A DNA stretch of 20,743 nt from JBQCHF01 sp051953655 (GTDB lineage Bacteria > Actinomycetota > Actinomycetes > Motilibacterales > Motilibacteraceae): assembly GCA_051953655.1 (NCBI GenBank), contig JBQCIO010000216.1, positions 1 to 20,743 of the forward strand, read 5' to 3'. Each line of letters begins with the position of its first letter. The stretch's first letter is position 1. Both the position numbers and the translations under genes were made by a program. Under the pieces are notes generated by a model. It saw only the letters and a program-made list of their open reading frames with translations, was not told where the DNA came from and did no database searches. Positions 1 to 7,420 of the stretch are shown here, in pieces.

Positions 1-330
1 CGCTCCGAGCCCGACGGCCACGCTTACCACCACGTTCCCCGCCGCCTCCAGCAGCGAGCCGTCCTCAACCAGCCGCACCGTCTCGTAGCCGAAGGTGGAG
101 AACGTGGTCAGCGCCCCGCAGAAGCCGGTGCCGGCCAGGGCGAGCACCCGCGGGTCGAGCCCGCCGGTGGCGGCGGCGGTGAGCAGTCCGAGCAGGAACG
201 AGCCGACCAGGTTGACCAGGAAGGTACCCCAGGGGAACAGCGTCTCGTGCCGCTGCTGCACGGCCCGGTCGGTGAGGTAGCGCGCCGGGGCGCCCAGCGC
301 GGCGCCGATCGCGACCATGAGCACGGTCAT
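1..330 (-). CDS. crcB: CrcB/FluC fluoride channel, cut by the window edge
   Basis: Fluoride-selective channel subunit of the CrcB/Fluc family, which lets fluoride leave the cytoplasm. The frame is open from an ATG at 330 to base 1, so 110 codons are present and the C-terminus lies outside the window. Family marks are the opening GAALGAPARYL, the segment WGTFLVNLVGSFLLG with its conserved Asn, and the GFCGALTTFSTFGYE stretch whose TTFST and Phe residues line the pore. Its ATG overlaps the stop of the upstream crcB by four bases (ATGA), so the two are translationally coupled and probably form a heterodimer, as paired crcB genes are inferred to do. It should be induced by fluoride through the riboswitch at 1332-1405. 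The missing tail is an edge effect and not evidence of truncation. Confidence 0.93.
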   Translation of the reverse strand, partial: MTVLMVAIGAALGAPARYLTDRAVQQRHETLFPWGTFLVNLVGSFLLGLLTAAATGGLDPRVLALAGTGFCGALTTFSTFGYETVRLVEDGSLLEAAGNVVVSVAVGLGA

Positions 331-857
331 GCCGGCCTCCGCTCACGGTCGGTGAAGCGGTCGACCGTGATGCGTGTGGTGTTCGCGCCCAGCCACACCG
401 CGACCATCGCCGCGGCCAGGGTGGCGGCCAGGTAGGTCAGGGCCAGGCCGGCCTTGCCCTCGGTGAGCAGGCGCTGGGTGTCGACGGTGTAGGTGGAGAA
501 GGTGGTGAACCCGCCCAGCACGCCGGTGCCGAGGAACGGGCGGACCAGCCGGTGCGTGGAGAGCACCTCGGTGACCAGCACCATGAGCACGCCGATGAGC
601 AGGCAGCCCAGGGCGTTGGTGACCAGCGTGGCCCACGGGAACTGCGCCGGGCCGTGCGGCATCGCCAAGCTCAGGCCGTAGCGGGCCTCGGCGCCGAGGG
701 CGCCGCCGGCGGCGATCACCGCGACAGCCGGTGCCTGCCGCTGCCGGCGCTGCGCCGGGACGTGCAGGTCGACGTCCGGGTCGACCGGCTCGCGCCCCCC
801 CGGCGGGGGCGCCTGCGGGCTCTCGGTCGATGCGGCCTGCTCGGGTGTGGCGGCCAC
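327..857 (-). CDS. crcB: Possible internal start: CrcB domain alone
   Basis: Alternative product within the fusion gene. A GTG at 857 is preceded by AGGAGGTGA, a full match to the anti-Shine-Dalgarno end of 16S rRNA, with four bases between AGGAGG and the GTG. Translation from here gives 176 residues: a proline/acidic linker followed by the complete CrcB domain. Such a strong site in frame inside a gene is unlikely to be chance. This is either the true crcB start with DUF3040 as its own upstream gene whose stop has been lost, or a second start producing both long and short channel subunits. Confidence 0.45.
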   Translation of the reverse strand: MAATPEQAASTESPQAPPPGGREPVDPDVDLHVPAQRRQRQAPAVAVIAAGGALGAEARYGLSLAMPHGPAQFPWATLVTNALGCLLIGVLMVLVTEVLSTHRLVRPFLGTGVLGGFTTFSTYTVDTQRLLTEGKAGLALTYLAATLAAAMVAVWLGANTTRITVDRFTDRERRPA

Positions 858-1319
858 GTCACCTCCTGTGCTCGGGGCGGCCAGGACGGCAGGTGCCTGG
901 GCCGTGACGGTCAGGTCGAGTGCCGGGTCGGCGACCTCAGCGACCTCGGGGCGCTGCGGGAGGTCGCCGATCCGGTCGGTCGCCCGGTGCTCGTATGCAC
1001 CATGCCCGTGCCACAGCCTGGCACGCAGGCCGCGGCGCAGCCTCCAGCCGACGGCCGAGGAGGGCACCAGGGTCAGCGCCAGCAGCGTGAGCGCCAGCGC
1101 GGCTAGCAGCGGCGCGGTCAGGCGCAGCCCGCTGGCCAGCAGGAAGGCTGCGCTCAGGACCACCGTCAGGACACCGCACAGCAACGAGGTCGTGCTGAAC
1201 GGCCGGCGGTCCGGCGAGGCTGTCGTGGTCCGGTTCATCCGGCGGGCGAAGGCTGGGTCGTCCCGGCGCAACTGCCGCTCCAGGCGGGCCAGCGCGAGCC
1301 GTTCCTTGATGGGCAGCAT
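327..1319 (-). CDS. crcB: DUF3040-CrcB fusion, fluoride channel subunit
   Basis: 330 residues. Residues 1-100 resemble DUF3040: a short charged helix (MLPIKERLALARLERQL, DDPAFARRM) and two membrane segments at about 44-65 and 69-90. A low-complexity linker follows. Residues ~175-325 are a full CrcB/Fluc domain with GGALGAEARYGL, PWATLVTNALGCLLIG and GGFTTFSTYTVDT. A CrcB alone is about 125 residues. The ATG at 1319 is chosen because GGGAGGAG lies just upstream and is the target of the fluoride riboswitch leader; the longer frame to 1439 is riboswitch RNA. No stop separates the domains, but AGGAGGTGA sits four bases before an in-frame GTG at 857, so a 176-residue CrcB lacking DUF3040 may also be made. 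The stop overlaps the next crcB (ATGA). A sequencing error joining two genes is the main alternative. Confidence 0.88.
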   Translation of the reverse strand: MLPIKERLALARLERQLRRDDPAFARRMNRTTTASPDRRPFSTTSLLCGVLTVVLSAAFLLASGLRLTAPLLAALALTLLALTLVPSSAVGWRLRRGLRARLWHGHGAYEHRATDRIGDLPQRPEVAEVADPALDLTVTAQAPAVLAAPSTGGDVAATPEQAASTESPQAPPPGGREPVDPDVDLHVPAQRRQRQAPAVAVIAAGGALGAEARYGLSLAMPHGPAQFPWATLVTNALGCLLIGVLMVLVTEVLSTHRLVRPFLGTGVLGGFTTFSTYTVDTQRLLTEGKAGLALTYLAATLAAAMVAVWLGANTTRITVDRFTDRERRPA

Positions 1320-1331
1320 GCTCCTCCCTCG

Positions 1332-1405
1332 TCCGAAAAGGGAGGAACCATCAGCCCGGTCCGGGCGGTTCAGCCGCGGAGCGGCTCGGCGGGATCCATC
1401 GCCGC
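1332..1405 (-). promoter_or_regulatory. Fluoride riboswitch (crcB motif) before DUF3040-crcB
   Basis: Read on the minus strand, GGCGATGG starts at 1403 and closes stem P1 (GGCG/CGCC around AUGGAUCC). A 6-bp hairpin (AGCCGC/GCGGCU) follows, matching the optional P2 of this motif. Then come AACCG, stem P3 (GCCCG/CGGGC) and the diagnostic CTGATGG followed by TTCCTCCC. The P1 loop GGA/UCC can form the pseudoknot with GGUUCC. The 3' end TCCTCCC (1340-1346) is exactly complementary to GGGAGGA (1322-1328), which is the ribosome binding site of the DUF3040-crcB gene. Fluoride binding should lock the pseudoknot and free that site. This leader lies inside the region between hyfB and crcB, so it can act on read-through hyf transcripts as well as on a local promoter. 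Confidence 0.9.
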
Positions 1406-1409
1406 AGCA

Positions 1410-1439
1410 AGGGTGGCGCAGCCGGTGTCGGAGCGTCAA
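1410..1439 (-). promoter_or_regulatory. Possible promoter for the crcB pair
   Basis: On the minus strand TTGACG (1434-1439) is a near-consensus -35 box. CACCCT lies 18 bases later and is a weak -10 box, placing a start just before the riboswitch. It begins a few bases after the hyfB stop. The -10 is poor, so expression only as part of the hyf operon is possible. Confidence 0.35.
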
Positions 1440-1446
1440 GCGGTGG

Positions 1447-3621
1447 TCACGACAGCGCCACGACGACTGCCAGCAGAGCGACGAGCGCCATGAGCATGTA
1501 GGCCACGTAGGCGTCCAGCCGGCCCGACTGCAGACGTTTGGCCGTGGCCACGAGGCTGCGCAGCGGCCCGAGCAGGGGCCGGTAGAGGAAGGCCTCCACC
1601 ATCTCGACGACGTCGGTCACGTACGCGCTGCGCTGCTCCCCGGTGGGTGGTTCGGGGGAGCCCAGCGGCGCGCCGTTGGGAGCGGTGGCGCTGGCTGGGG
1701 CGGAGAGCCAGCCCGGGCCGACGGGCAGGTCGGGCGCAGCGAAGGTGCTGGCGCTCTCGGCCTCCTCGTGCGCGGAGCGGTCCAGGACAACGTGCTCGGC
1801 CCGGGTCATCAGCAGGCTGCCGAGCACGTGCCGGGTGGGGTTGGCGAATCCGAACGAGGTGTAGCGCCCGTCCCCGGCGACGCCGCCCGTGGCCGACTGC
1901 CAGGCAGGGACCCGGCGCACCGTGAGCATCGACCGCCGGCTGGCCAGCAGCGCGAGAACGAGGACGGAGACCGCCATCAGGGGCAGCTCCACCGCCAGCC
2001 AGGACGGCGAGAGGCTGGAGAACCCGGGGTAGACCGGCTGCAGCACCCAGGGGGAGGCCAGCGCGCCCGCCGTCGCTGAGGGGGCGACGACCGGGGTGAG
2101 ACCGGCGGAGAGGAAGCGCAGCAGCCACGGCGCGAGCGCCGCGAGCACGACGCAGGCGGCGGCTGGCAGCAGCATCCCGACGGCGGCCGCCGGGCTCAGC
2201 GCCGAGGGCGGAGCGGTCCGCGTGCCGCGGGACCGGACGTGCCCCGGCCTGAGGCGGCCCGGCCGCCCGAGCACGGTGAACCCGACCAGCCGCACGAAGG
2301 TGAAGCCGGCGTAGCCGGCGGTGAGCGCCAGCGCCGCGCCGGTGACGGCCAGGGTCAGCGCCAGCAGCAGGTGGTCCACCCGGAACAGCTGCATGACGGC
2401 CTCGAGGACGAACCACTCCGAGACCAGGCCGAGGGTGAGCGGCAGCCCGGCGAGGGTGAACGCCCCCACGCTGAAGGCGACCGCGGTCGCCCGCTCCTGG
2501 CGGCCGGCGCCGGTGAGGCGGTCCAGGTCGGTGGTCCCGCTGCGCTGCTCGAGCCGGCCGCTGGCCAGGAACAGGGCGGACTTGGCGAACGCGTGGGTCG
2601 TCATCTGCAGGGCGCTGGCGAGCATGCCGACGGCGACCAGGCCCTGCTGGCCGGTGACCGATCCGGCCAGCGCGACCCCGAACGCTGCGGTGATCAGTCC
2701 GCCGTTCTCCACCGAGGAGTAGGCGATGACCCGCTGCAGGTCGCGTTGCACGGCTGCGTGGGCGATGCCGAGCAGCGCAGTGAACGCGGCGGTGAGCAGG
2801 AGCACGACCGCGATCCAGGTGGGTGGGCGGCCGAGCACCTGCAGGGTCCGCCACATGCCGTAGAAGCCGATGTTGGCGGCCACCGCAGACATCAATGCCC
2901 GGGCCGGTCCCGGCGCGGCCGAGTAGCCGGCGGGCAGCCAGACCTGTAGTGGCACCACACCCACCTTGGCGGTGAAGGCGACCAGTGCAAGGGCGAAGGC
3001 GGCGGCGTGCACCGGCCCGTGCACGCCGCCCCAGTCGGACAGCGTGAGGGACCCGGTGGCCCCGCCCAGCAGGCCGACGGCGAGCAGCAGCAGCGCCCCG
3101 GAGGTCTTGGAGATGCCATAGGTGAGCATGGCGGCCCGCGGCCGTCCCGGGCGCTGCCGCTGGTAGCCGACCAGCAGGTAGAACGCCAGCGACACCGACT
3201 CCCAGCCGAACAGGAACACGAACGCGTCCTCGGCGGTGAGCACGACCACGATCCCGGCCAGGGTGAGGGCCACCAGTGCCGGCAGCGGCCGCCACGGGTT
3301 CTGCACCGGGTCCCGTGCCCAGCCGGTGAAGGCCAGCAGGATCGGCGCGCTGACCACGCCGGTGAGGGCCAGGAAGAGCCCGGCCAGCCGGTCCACGGCC
3401 ACGGCGGACGGCCCGAACCCGACCCACCCGCCCAGGTCGAGGCGGCTGGTGCTGCCGAGGTCGGCGCGCACCCCGGCCACCGCCAGCACGAGCGCACCGG
3501 CGAGCAGAACCAGGTAGGCCGCGACGTCCACGGCCGGCCGGCGGCGCAGGTTCGCCAGGTTGACAGCGGCCCCGGCCGCGAAGCAGCCCAGGGCGGCGAG
3601 CACGAGCTCGGCGGTGGTCAT
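1447..3621 (-). CDS. hyfB: HyfB-like (NuoL/MrpA-type) proton-channel subunit
   Basis: 724-residue polytopic membrane protein of the NuoL/NuoM/MrpA antiporter-like family, closest by layout to HyfB/HycC of hydrogenase-4 and formate hydrogenlyase (E. coli HyfB is ~670 residues). In complex I relatives this subunit forms a proton pathway. Family marks are the membrane Glu in FLFGWESVSLAFYLL, the buried Lys in AKVGVVPLQVWLPAGYSAAPGPARALMSAV, and the central YSSVENGG and HAFAKSALFLASGRL helices. The extra C-terminus has a large soluble loop and a last helix (AYMLMALVALLAVVVALS), as in HyfB. The ATG overlaps the stop of hyfI by four bases (ATGA). It is the last gene of the complex; the crcB riboswitch starts 44 bases after its stop. 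All ion-path charges seen in the family appear kept, in contrast to the degraded redox subunits. Confidence 0.9.
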   Translation of the reverse strand: MTTAELVLAALGCFAAGAAVNLANLRRRPAVDVAAYLVLLAGALVLAVAGVRADLGSTSRLDLGGWVGFGPSAVAVDRLAGLFLALTGVVSAPILLAFTGWARDPVQNPWRPLPALVALTLAGIVVVLTAEDAFVFLFGWESVSLAFYLLVGYQRQRPGRPRAAMLTYGISKTSGALLLLAVGLLGGATGSLTLSDWGGVHGPVHAAAFALALVAFTAKVGVVPLQVWLPAGYSAAPGPARALMSAVAANIGFYGMWRTLQVLGRPPTWIAVVLLLTAAFTALLGIAHAAVQRDLQRVIAYSSVENGGLITAAFGVALAGSVTGQQGLVAVGMLASALQMTTHAFAKSALFLASGRLEQRSGTTDLDRLTGAGRQERATAVAFSVGAFTLAGLPLTLGLVSEWFVLEAVMQLFRVDHLLLALTLAVTGAALALTAGYAGFTFVRLVGFTVLGRPGRLRPGHVRSRGTRTAPPSALSPAAAVGMLLPAAACVVLAALAPWLLRFLSAGLTPVVAPSATAGALASPWVLQPVYPGFSSLSPSWLAVELPLMAVSVLVLALLASRRSMLTVRRVPAWQSATGGVAGDGRYTSFGFANPTRHVLGSLLMTRAEHVVLDRSAHEEAESASTFAAPDLPVGPGWLSAPASATAPNGAPLGSPEPPTGEQRSAYVTDVVEMVEAFLYRPLLGPLRSLVATAKRLQSGRLDAYVAYMLMALVALLAVVVALS

Positions 3622-4433
3622 CGGGCCGCCCCCTCCCGGGCCGGCACGCGGCCCAGGGCCAGCAGGATCGCGTGCAGGATCGCGAACGGCGGTGGCGGGG
3701 ACCCGGGCACGAGCACGTCCACGGCCAGGCGGCGGGTCACCCCGTCGGCGGTGGCGTAGCCGCCGCCGACCAGTCCACCGCTGATCGCGTCGGTGCCGAC
3801 CGCGACCACCACGACGGGCCGGGGCATGGCCAGGTAGGTGCGGTGCAGGGGGCCGAGCATGCCGCGGGCGCCGGCGCCGGTGACCAGCAGGATGTCGGCG
3901 TGGCGGGGGCTGGCGGTGAAGAAGATGCCGAGGCGGTGGACGTCGTAGGTGGGGTTAGTCAGGGCCTGGATCTCCCACTCCTCGCTGCCGTCGGAGCCGG
4001 CGTCCACGTGGCGGATGTGCACCGAGCGGCGCAGCCGACGGACTCGCCGGGCCAGCGCCTGCCGGGTTCGGTCCACCTGCTCGGCCGAGCCGTCCAGGTC
4101 GGTGGGGACGACCAGGGTCTCCCGGACCAGCGCCGCCGGTTCGCTGCCCGATCCCCAGGCGAAGAGGTCGGGGTGGGTGCGGACGCAGGCGCCGCACAGG
4201 ATGCAGCGGCCCTGGTCCAGCCGGAGCCGGCCGCCGGCGACGGCGATGGCGCCGGTGGGGCACAGGTCGAGGGAAACCTCGGAGGACACGTCGGGAGAGA
4301 CCGCGGCCCCGTCCGTCGCCGGAGGAGGGATGACGACCGGGGCGGCGCGGAACGTGCGCGCGTAAGCGTCCTCCCGCTGGGGGTAGGGCGTGGTGACGAC
4401 GCCGTCGCGCAGCCCGCGCAGGACCCAGGGCAT
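3618..4433 (-). CDS. hyfI: HyfI-like (NuoB-type) subunit with ferredoxin segment, N2 cysteines lost
   Basis: 271 residues. Residues ~50-95 are a reduced ferredoxin-type segment: LDLCPTGAI (C58) and RCILCGACVRTHP (C77, C80, C83). These are the only cysteines in the protein and are just the set that ligates one [4Fe-4S] cluster. Residues ~140-262 follow NuoB/HyfI: PTYDVHRLGIFFTASPRHADILLVTG, MPRPVVVVAVGTDA, VDVLVPGSPPPPFAILHAILL. The four ligands of the proximal (N2) cluster are gone: the GSCNGC-type site reads GSDGSEEWEI (146-155), GSCA reads GTDA (213-216) and PGCPP reads PGSPP (243-247). It should sit on the cytoplasmic arm beside the HyfG-like protein. The ATG at 4433 is used because it shares one base with the hyfG stop (TGATG). 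Upstream frame to 4760 is the shadow of hyfG. Confidence 0.88.
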   Translation of the reverse strand: MPWVLRGLRDGVVTTPYPQREDAYARTFRAAPVVIPPPATDGAAVSPDVSSEVSLDLCPTGAIAVAGGRLRLDQGRCILCGACVRTHPDLFAWGSGSEPAALVRETLVVPTDLDGSAEQVDRTRQALARRVRRLRRSVHIRHVDAGSDGSEEWEIQALTNPTYDVHRLGIFFTASPRHADILLVTGAGARGMLGPLHRTYLAMPRPVVVVAVGTDAISGGLVGGGYATADGVTRRLAVDVLVPGSPPPPFAILHAILLALGRVPAREGAAR

Positions 4434-5938
4434 CAGCCGGCCACCCCCGCCACGGACAGGCCGAAGCTGGCCTCGATGAACGGGAAGTCGGTGAAGATGT
4501 CGCCGCCGAAGACTCGGTGGAACAGCGGCAGGTCGTGGAACGAGGCCGAGCGGGCCGCCACCCGGGCGAGCCGACCGGCGCAGACCTCCACCAGGTAGAG
4601 CACCTCTCCTTGTGGGGCCTCGGCCCAGCCGACCCCGCGCCCGTCCGGCGGCGGCTCGGGGGCCGGAGGCCGGGCGAGAGGGGGAGCCGGTGCAGCGCCG
4701 GCTGAGAGGTCGTCCAGCGCGAGCCGGATGAGCCGGAAGGACTCGTGCAGCTCGGCCCACCGCACCCGCAGCCGCTCCTGAACGTCACCCGCATCGCCGG
4801 CGGCGACGACGACATGCAGCTGCCGGTAGGCGCCGTAGGGGCGGGAGGCGCGCACGTCCTCGCCTCCGCTGCTGGCTCGGCCTACCGGACCCAGCGCCCC
4901 GAAGGGCACAGCGACCTCGCCGGGCAGACGACCGGTGCCGCGCAGCCGGTCCAGGAACGAGGGGGTGGCCATGGCTGCCCGCTCGTCGCCGGTGACGTCC
5001 CGCTCGATGGCGTCCAGCGCCGCGCCGACCGACTCCCGCGATGTGGCCAGGGACCCGGGCTGCACGCCGCCGACCGCGACGACCGAGCGGCCGAACCGGT
5101 GACCGCACAGCTGCCCGCGCAGACGCATGATCCGCTCCTTGTGCCAGCCGAACCGGGCGGTGGCCACGGCCAGCGCGGCGGCGTCGGCCAGGCGCATGGC
5201 GACGTCGAGGTGGTTGGCGATGCGCTCGAGCTCGGCGTGCACCAGTCGCACCAGGGAGGCCTGGGCGGACACCTGCGTGCCGGCCAGGTCCTCCACGGCG
5301 TGGGCGAAGGCCAGGGCGTGGGCGACCGAGGCGACGCCCTCGACCCGCTCGGCGAGGAGGAGACCGTGCTCGGGTGAGAGTCCTTCGAATCCTTTGGCCA
5401 GCCCCCGGTGCTTGTGGTGCGGTCGGACCCGCAGGTGCGGGATGTCCTCGCCCGGGGTCTCGAGGAGGAACTCGACCGACTCGCTCACGCCGGAGCGCAC
5501 CGGCCCGTGCGGCAGGGTGAACACCCCGGTGCCGGCCAGGTGCGCCGGCAGGGGATGCTCGTGCGGCACGAGGTGCGTCGGAGCTCCGGCCGAGCCGGGG
5601 CGGGGCCGGGCGGCGCCGGGGTCCAGCGGCAGCACCAGGGGGTCCAGCCGCGGGTGGCCGCGCGGCACCAGCCCGAACAGGTCGTGGATCTCCCGCTCGT
5701 ACCAGAACGCCGCCGGGACCTCGGTGCTCAGCGCCGGGTAGTCGACGGCGCCGGGTGCCAGCGTCGTGTCCATCAGGTCCAGGCGCCCTGGTCGTGCCAG
5801 GGCAGCGGTGAGCCGGGTCGACGGGCCGTCGGCGGTGGCGAACAGGCCCGCGAACCGCTCGCCCCGATCGACCCGCCGCAGCACGGCGTGGCGCCAGGAG
5901 GCCACGTCGGCGAGGTCGGTGAGAGCAGGGGACGTCAT
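4433..5938 (-). CDS. hyfG: HyfG-like (NuoC-NuoD fused) large subunit without NiFe ligands
   Basis: 501 residues. Residues 1-110 are the NuoC part (FWYEREIHDLFGLVPRGHPRLDPL). Residues ~140-501 are the NuoD / NiFe large-subunit fold: LPHGPVRSGVSESVEFLLETPGED (split here as family hallmarks GPVRSG and HHKHRGLAKGFEGL at 174-187), ERVEGVASVAHALAF (197-211) and VHAELERIANHL. A NiFe enzyme needs RxCGxC near residue 200 and DPCxxC at the C-terminus. Here the first reads RVEGVAS and the end reads TDFPFIEASFGL, with no cysteines. Only two cysteines exist (278, 453), neither in a metal motif. The ATG at 5938 overlaps the hyfF stop (ATGA). It cannot bind NiFe in the known way; a quinone-type or purely structural role is possible. 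No hydrogenase maturation genes are nearby. Confidence 0.9.
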   Translation of the reverse strand: MTSPALTDLADVASWRHAVLRRVDRGERFAGLFATADGPSTRLTAALARPGRLDLMDTTLAPGAVDYPALSTEVPAAFWYEREIHDLFGLVPRGHPRLDPLVLPLDPGAARPRPGSAGAPTHLVPHEHPLPAHLAGTGVFTLPHGPVRSGVSESVEFLLETPGEDIPHLRVRPHHKHRGLAKGFEGLSPEHGLLLAERVEGVASVAHALAFAHAVEDLAGTQVSAQASLVRLVHAELERIANHLDVAMRLADAAALAVATARFGWHKERIMRLRGQLCGHRFGRSVVAVGGVQPGSLATSRESVGAALDAIERDVTGDERAAMATPSFLDRLRGTGRLPGEVAVPFGALGPVGRASSGGEDVRASRPYGAYRQLHVVVAAGDAGDVQERLRVRWAELHESFRLIRLALDDLSAGAAPAPPLARPPAPEPPPDGRGVGWAEAPQGEVLYLVEVCAGRLARVAARSASFHDLPLFHRVFGGDIFTDFPFIEASFGLSVAGVAG

Positions 5939-7419
5939 GTCGACGCCCCCAGCTGGGTGGCCGCGCGAGCGAACACCTCGGCCAGCGGGCCGGGCACGTG
6001 CACGCCGAGCAGCACGAGGACGGCGGTGCCGACCAGGACGGGTACGACCATCCACCAGCTCGGCTCACCCGGCCGGTCGTGCGCGCCCGGGGTGCCGGGG
6101 CCGGGGCGGGACGCGGGCTGGAACAGCATGCGGGTGGCTGCCCAGGTCAGCCCGACGAAGGCTGTGGTCACCAGGGCCACGAGCGCGGCCGCGGCCCAGT
6201 TTCCGCCGGCGGAGAAACCCCCGACGACGATGGAGAACTCGCTGCGGAACAGCCCGAACGGGGGGCTGGCGGACAGGGCGAGCACCGAGACCAGCAGCAG
6301 CGGCCCGGACCACGGCAGGCTGGTCAGCGCACCGCGGATCGCGTCGACCTCCTTCGTGCCGTACTTGCGAACGAGCACCCCGGCACCCATGAACGCGTTG
6401 CCCTTGGCCGCGGCGTGCGCCAGCACGTGCAGCAGCATGCCGGCGGCAGCCAGCCGGCTGCTGAAGCTGGCGGCGATGGCCAGGATCCCCATGTGCTCCA
6501 CCGAGGAGTAGGCGAACAGGCGCTTGATGTCGCCCTGGTCCAGCAGGTACAGGGCGGCCAGCAGGAGCGAGGCCAAGCCGAAGGCGAGCAGCATATGCCG
6601 CGGGAACGTCGGGCCTAGCGCGCCCTGCGCGATCTCGAAGTAGCGCAGCACCGCGTAGAAGCTGGTGGCCAGCAGCGCGCCGGACAGCAGCGCGGAGACG
6701 GGGGTGGGCGCCTCGGCGTGCGCGTCCGGCAGCCAGGTGTGGACCGGGACCAGCCCCACCTTGGTGCCGAAGCCCAGCACGGCCAGCACGAAAGCCAGCC
6801 GCACCGGGGTGGCCGGCAGCTGCTGTCCTGCCTGCACCAGGGGGGAGAAGGTCAGGTCGAACGAGCTGCCGTAGACGTGGGCACCCGCGTAGTACATGAA
6901 CACGGTGGCCAGCAGGGCCACCCCCAGGCCCACCGAGGCGATGAGCAGGTACTTCCAGGCGGCCTCGATGGAGCGGTCCGAGACGTCGATGGCCACCAGC
7001 AGCGCCGAGACCACGGTGGTGATCTCGATGGCGATCCACAGCAGTGCCAGCCCGTCCAGCAGCGGAGCGGCCAACATCGTGGCGGCGAACACGTTGACCC
7101 CGATGTAGAGCCGGCGCTGGTAGGAGGCGATGTCATGGCCGCCGTGCTCGCCGCGCACGTAGCCGATGCTGTAGAGCGCCACGCTCGCGTAGAGCAGGCC
7201 GGTCGCCAGGAGGAAGACCACGCTGAGGGCGTCCACCCGCAGGTAGGGCCCGACGACGACGTCCGCGCCGGAGACGGCGGGGACCAGTGCGCACGCCAGC
7301 GCGAACGCGCTCAAACCCGCTGCGGCCGTCACCGCTTCCATCAACCGCGGCGGCGCGAACGCGCAGACGGCAGCCGCGGCGAAGCCGATCACGAGCAGGG
7401 CGAGCACGACGGCGGCCAT
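5935..7419 (-). CDS. hyfF: HyfF-like (NuoM/MrpD-type) proton-channel subunit
   Basis: 494-residue membrane protein of the NuoM/MrpD/HyfF family, with about 14 hydrophobic helices. Key family positions are present: the helix-5 Glu in LLWIAIEITTVVSALL, the helix-7 Lys in FGTKVGLVPVHTWLPDAH followed by AEAPTPVSALLSG, the broken-helix YSSVEHMGILAIAASFS, and the Lys in HAAAKGNAFMGAG. These charged groups carry protons in complex I relatives. The start ATG lies one base after the hyfE stop (TGACATG). Length and motifs match E. coli HyfF (~526) and the M. tuberculosis HycQ-type protein. Together with HyfB this gives two antiporter-like channels in the complex. No missing residue or frameshift was seen. 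Confidence 0.92.
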   Translation of the reverse strand: MAAVVLALLVIGFAAAAVCAFAPPRLMEAVTAAAGLSAFALACALVPAVSGADVVVGPYLRVDALSVVFLLATGLLYASVALYSIGYVRGEHGGHDIASYQRRLYIGVNVFAATMLAAPLLDGLALLWIAIEITTVVSALLVAIDVSDRSIEAAWKYLLIASVGLGVALLATVFMYYAGAHVYGSSFDLTFSPLVQAGQQLPATPVRLAFVLAVLGFGTKVGLVPVHTWLPDAHAEAPTPVSALLSGALLATSFYAVLRYFEIAQGALGPTFPRHMLLAFGLASLLLAALYLLDQGDIKRLFAYSSVEHMGILAIAASFSSRLAAAGMLLHVLAHAAAKGNAFMGAGVLVRKYGTKEVDAIRGALTSLPWSGPLLLVSVLALSASPPFGLFRSEFSIVVGGFSAGGNWAAAALVALVTTAFVGLTWAATRMLFQPASRPGPGTPGAHDRPGEPSWWMVVPVLVGTAVLVLLGVHVPGPLAEVFARAATQLGAST

Positions 7420-7420
7420 G

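Noticed and set aside
1320..1439. N-terminal extension of the DUF3040-CrcB frame starting at a TTG
   Set aside because: The extension lies over the fluoride aptamer and its stems; the ATG at 1319 has the masked ribosome site.
5939..6055. 39-residue N-terminal extension of the HyfG-like protein
   Set aside because: It is Arg/Pro-rich shadow sequence of the hyfF end; ATG 5938 gives the usual ATGA overlap and NuoC-like start.
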